Shown: in pieces, positions 13,379 to 15,440 of the stretch | How the letters are laid out: each line of letters opens with the position of its first letter | Position numbering within the stretch: position 1 is the first letter of the stretch | Notes under the pieces: model-generated | Databases searched by the model: none | The model's input: the letters and a program-made list of their open reading frames with translations, nothing else | What the model was told of the DNA's origin: nothing | NCBI GenBank assembly: GCA_900553805.1 | Contig: USEU01000052.1 | Span: forward strand, 1 to 15,440 | DNA length: 15,440 nt | Source: an uncultured Eubacteriales bacterium | GTDB taxonomy: Bacteria > Bacillota > Clostridia > Oscillospirales > Oscillospiraceae | Direction: 5' to 3' | Program-made: the position numbers and the translations under genes

Positions 13379-14326
13379 CTACCGCAATTCCACGTAGCTG
13401 TCGCCTGCCAGGTCCTTGCCGGTCTGGCGCAGCAGGGCGAATACGCCCAGGGCGGCGAAGAGCAGGCCGGTGCCGATGCTCCCGATGAACGCGCGGCGGG
13501 CGTCCGCGTCCCGCTCCAGCACCAGCAGGATCAGGCCGGGGATGTCGCTGATCTCCCAGCCGGGCAGCTCGCCGGAGCTGATGAGCTTGGCCACGCCGTA
13601 CCACTCGGAGAAGAAGGTGCCCAGCACCACACCCACAATGACGGCGACGATCAGAATCACGATCTTACCCTTGCCCTGCTTGCCCTTACACAGGTTGTAG
13701 CCCTTTTCCGCCAGGAAGCCGATGAGCAGGCCCACCAGGGCAGCCACATAGCCCATTTGCAGCACGATGGCCCACACCACCGCGCCCAGGATCGCGCCCA
13801 CCAGCGCACCCAAAAGGCCGGTGAAATAATTGCCGGTGTCCTCCTCCCGGCGGCGCTGCTTCTCGGTCTCCATGTCCTGGCGCACCCGCTCGGCGCACTG
13901 GGGATGGAAATGGTAGGCGTTGCCGTTGAGCAGGACCCACTTGCCGCCGGTGATGAGCTGGCCGCACTGGGCGCAGTACTCCGCGCCGCTGGCCCCGTTG
14001 GCGCGCAGCAGGGGCAGGAACCAGTTCAGGAAAACCTGCATCCGATCCATAACGCCCCGCTTGTCCTGGAACATGACCTGGATGCGCTTGGAGTTGACAT
14101 CGTACTTTGTCACCCAGAACTCCTTTTTCAGGTCGCGGGCGGCCAGGGCGTCCGAAACGGCGGTGCGCCGGGCAGGGTCGGCAAACCGGGTGGAAAAGAC
14201 GATCTGCTTCCAGCCGCTGCCCTCGCTCAGGGTCACGGCAATGCCGCTCAGGCTGCCGTAGGCCACGCCCTTGTCCATCGTCAGACCGTTCTGCTGGGCA
14301 AATTTTTTCAATGCGGAACCAATCAT
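13379..14326 (-). CDS. Membrane protein with zinc-ribbon, function unknown
   Basis: 315 residues from the ATG at 14326, behind AGAGAGG; ten more residues are possible from 14356 but have no ribosome site. Residues 1-115 form a soluble, mixed alpha/beta region. A probable zinc site follows: YCAQCG (Cys118, Cys121) with HPQC (His141, Cys144). After a charged stretch (QRRREEDT) come about four hydrophobic segments between 168 and 240 and one near residue 290-308. The glycine-rich segments GALVGAILGAVVWAIV and VALVGLLIGFLAE resemble those of small bacterial membrane proteins of unknown role. I do not recognise a named family. It has its own promoter and shares the terminator with butyrate kinase. 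Confidence 0.8.
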   Translation of the reverse strand: MIGSALKKFAQQNGLTMDKGVAYGSLSGIAVTLSEGSGWKQIVFSTRFADPARRTAVSDALAARDLKKEFWVTKYDVNSKRIQVMFQDKRGVMDRMQVFLNWFLPLLRANGASGAEYCAQCGQLITGGKWVLLNGNAYHFHPQCAERVRQDMETEKQRRREEDTGNYFTGLLGALVGAILGAVVWAIVLQMGYVAALVGLLIGFLAEKGYNLCKGKQGKGKIVILIVAVIVGVVLGTFFSEWYGVAKLISSGELPGWEISDIPGLILLVLERDADARRAFIGSIGTGLLFAALGVFALLRQTGKDLAGDSYVELR

Positions 14327-14404
14327 ATGTACACCTCTCTCTTTCTTTGAAGGCACGGACCTGCGCCGTCGGCGGCCCGTCCGCGCCCCACTGTCCTCGG
14401 GACG

Positions 14405-14433
14405 ATTCTACCATACTTTTCTGAAAAAGGGAA
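14405..14433 (-). promoter_or_regulatory. Promoter of the zinc-ribbon membrane protein gene
   Basis: On the minus strand TAGAAT (14410-14405) is preceded by TGG, forming an extended -10 (TGGTAGAAT). A weak -35, TTCCCT (14433-14428), is 17 bases upstream. The start near 14398 gives a leader of about 72 bases. Confidence 0.6.
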
Positions 14434-14464
14434 GCACCCAATATCGTTTTCTCCGCCCGCGGCA

Positions 14465-14502
14465 AAAAGCCCCGCCGGAAGCAATTTCCCGGCAGGGCTT
14501 TT
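14465..14502 (-). terminator. Intrinsic terminator of the small exported protein gene
   Basis: AAAAGCCCCGCCGG (14465-14478) pairs with CCGGCAGGGCTTTT (14489-14502) except for one mismatch. On the minus strand the stem ends in GGGGCTTTTTGCC, a standard U-tract. It begins 19 bases after the stop codon at 14521. It also reads as a hairpin with T-run on the plus strand. Confidence 0.85.
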
Positions 14503-14520
14503 CTCTTATGCGCAGGTATG

Positions 14521-14952
14521 TTACCAGCCGACGGCGATCACGTAGGTGCCGGGGGACTGGAAGCGGCCCTCGATCACGTCGCCCAGGTTGCAGGAGATCA
14601 GCTCCCAGGTGTCGTCCTCCTCGGCGCAGAAGAACAGGCCGATGGCGCGATTCACCGTTGACCAGATCTTGAAGCTCACGTCGTACACCTCTTCGTCGCA
14701 GTCCACGGTGCCCGCTTCCATCACGGTCAGCCGGCCGGCGGCAAATTTCACATCCTCGGGGATGATGCCGTCGCTGGCCTCCACGGCGTCGTCCAGCGCC
14801 TCCATGTCCGGCTTGCAGGTCCAGTCGGAGGTCACCGTCGCGCCGGGGGTGGTCATCAGCACCTTAACCAGGTGGTCCGGGTCGGCATGGACGCCGGCGC
14901 AGCAGCCGAGCAGCAGTGCGGCCGCCAGGGCAAGGGCAAACACTTTTTTCAT
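14521..14952 (-). CDS. Small exported protein, function unknown
   Basis: 143 residues; the ATG at 14952 has AGGAGGG eight bases upstream. The N-terminus MKKVFALALAAALLLGCC is a signal peptide. Cleavage could occur after GVHA (residue 23) by signal peptidase I. The LLGC ending at Cys17 is a weak lipobox, so it may be a lipoprotein. The mature part is acidic, with phrases such as KIWSTVNRAIGLFF, WELISCNLGDVIEGRF and SPGTYVIAVGW, and looks like a small beta-rich domain; Cys residues in the mature region could form a disulfide. No family is recognised. Its own terminator follows. Its ribosome site overlaps the tail of the broken gene upstream, so it may be read from that gene's promoter. Confidence 0.78.
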   Translation of the reverse strand: MKKVFALALAAALLLGCCAGVHADPDHLVKVLMTTPGATVTSDWTCKPDMEALDDAVEASDGIIPEDVKFAAGRLTVMEAGTVDCDEEVYDVSFKIWSTVNRAIGLFFCAEEDDTWELISCNLGDVIEGRFQSPGTYVIAVGW

Positions 14953-14964
14953 GGAAAATCCCTC

Positions 14965-15378
14965 CTAAAAAATTGATGCTTCCGTCTTCCTAGAGTATCC
15001 CCTCGTCCCGAAGCAGCGCCTTGCAGCGCTCCACCTTGGAGCGGAAGGGCTCGCCAGGGTATTCTCCCCGCCGATCACCACCGTGCCGTAATGCGGCAGC
15101 ACCAGGCCGCAGCCGAACACATTGGGCGGGATGGAGAAGCCCAGCTTGACCCCCAGCTCCCGGTACACCCGATGGTGGTGCAGCTCCAGGAGCCGGGCAA
15201 TGGGGCCCCGCTGATTCATATAATATTCGTACTTGCGCAGGTGGACCAGGAAATCCATCACATAGTCCCGGACGATGCGGTTTTTCAGGTGCTCCTTCCA
15301 GCCCCAGGAAAAAGCGTTTCGGTTCATCATGCGGTCCACCCGCAAATAGGCGCGCAGCTCGCGTTTGTTTTTAATCAT
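14965..15378 (-). pseudogene. Serine O-acetyltransferase-like gene, frameshifted and lacking most of the hexapeptide domain
   Basis: The start at ATG 15378 (MIKNKRELRAYL, AGGA seven bases upstream) is typical of small SAT-like acetyltransferases of polysaccharide clusters. Residues 1-100 keep the family's helical part and the first beta-helix turn, KLGFSIPPNVFGCGLVLPHYGTVVI. Then the reading goes wrong near 15066-15069, a CCCC run (GGGG on the coding strand). Gaining one G there would continue as GEPFRSKVERCKALLRDEGI and stop at 14990-14992. Even so, the following four to six hexapeptide turns, with the catalytic and acetyl-CoA sites, are missing; intact relatives have about 170-200 residues. 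The raw frame stops at 14965. The product is unlikely to be an active transferase. A repeat element lies directly upstream. Confidence 0.7.
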
Positions 15379-15390
15379 ATGCATTTCCTA

Positions 15391-15440
15391 TGGCAACACC
15401 GCACAATTTGGCAAGAAGCCCCAGCCTGGATTTTTGGCTC
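15391..15440. mobile_element. Second copy of the MITE-like element, cut by the window end
   Basis: Positions 15389-15439 match 7871-7921 in 50 of 51 bases, including the terminal repeat GGCAACACCGCACAATT. The rest of the element, about 66 bases, would lie beyond the window. Its end lies 13 bases upstream of the ATG of the broken acetyltransferase gene, so this gene's promoter would have to lie in or beyond the element. Confidence 0.7.

Overview
The window looks like chromosomal DNA of a GC-rich anaerobic Firmicute, most likely a gut Clostridia/Oscillospirales type. Support for this: strong AGGAGG-type ribosome sites, TTGACA/TATAAT-type promoters with 17-base spacers, a butyrate kinase, an MgtE magnesium channel, and small palindromic repeats rich in CTCCCC...GGGGAG hairpins of a kind I associate with these genomes. 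Genus-level assignment is not possible from the sequence alone.

Layout. 1-3680, minus strand: the 5' part of a tRNA-Gly(TCC) with its promoter, a membrane-anchored alpha/beta hydrolase, a LacI-family regulator, and a 117-residue remnant of an MFS transporter overlapping the regulator. A divergent promoter pair at 3648-3736 leads on the plus strand to mgtE, whose roughly 157-base leader carries a 24-codon upstream ORF and a hairpin. 5281-5820 has no gene; it is two tandem copies of a composite palindromic repeat, one with a hairpin module in both arms. 5835-7761: a two-gene operon, HAD phosphatase/phosphomutase plus Eis-like GNAT acetyltransferase. 7816-7989: a third copy of the core hairpin, then a 116-bp element with terminal inverted repeats. 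8011-9356, minus: a coupled pair, TetR regulator then pyridoxamine-kinase-like enzyme. Divergent from it is a Zn/Cd-type P1B ATPase (9543-12002) with a tandemly repeated His/Cys/Asp tail, then, after a 22-bp perfect hairpin, butyrate kinase (12125-13234). 13379 to the end, minus: a zinc-ribbon membrane protein, a small exported protein, and a broken serine-acetyltransferase-like gene whose upstream region holds a second copy of the 116-bp element, cut by the window end.

How the genes may work together. The TetR protein probably controls the metal ATPase through a 21-bp inverted repeat over the ATPase transcription start. The LacI protein may control the hydrolase through a cluster of TTTCAT/ATGAAA half-sites between the two genes. 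Otherwise the window is a patchwork of short transcription units separated by repeats.

The most unusual material is the repeat system. Copies keep the same linear segments, while hairpin stems differ in sequence but keep their pairing (7-3-7 geometry), which suggests selection on or propagation through folded single strands. Other points worth attention are the mgtE upstream ORF, the metal-binding tail made of exact 54-base units, and the damaged genes at 3255-3608 and 14965-15378.
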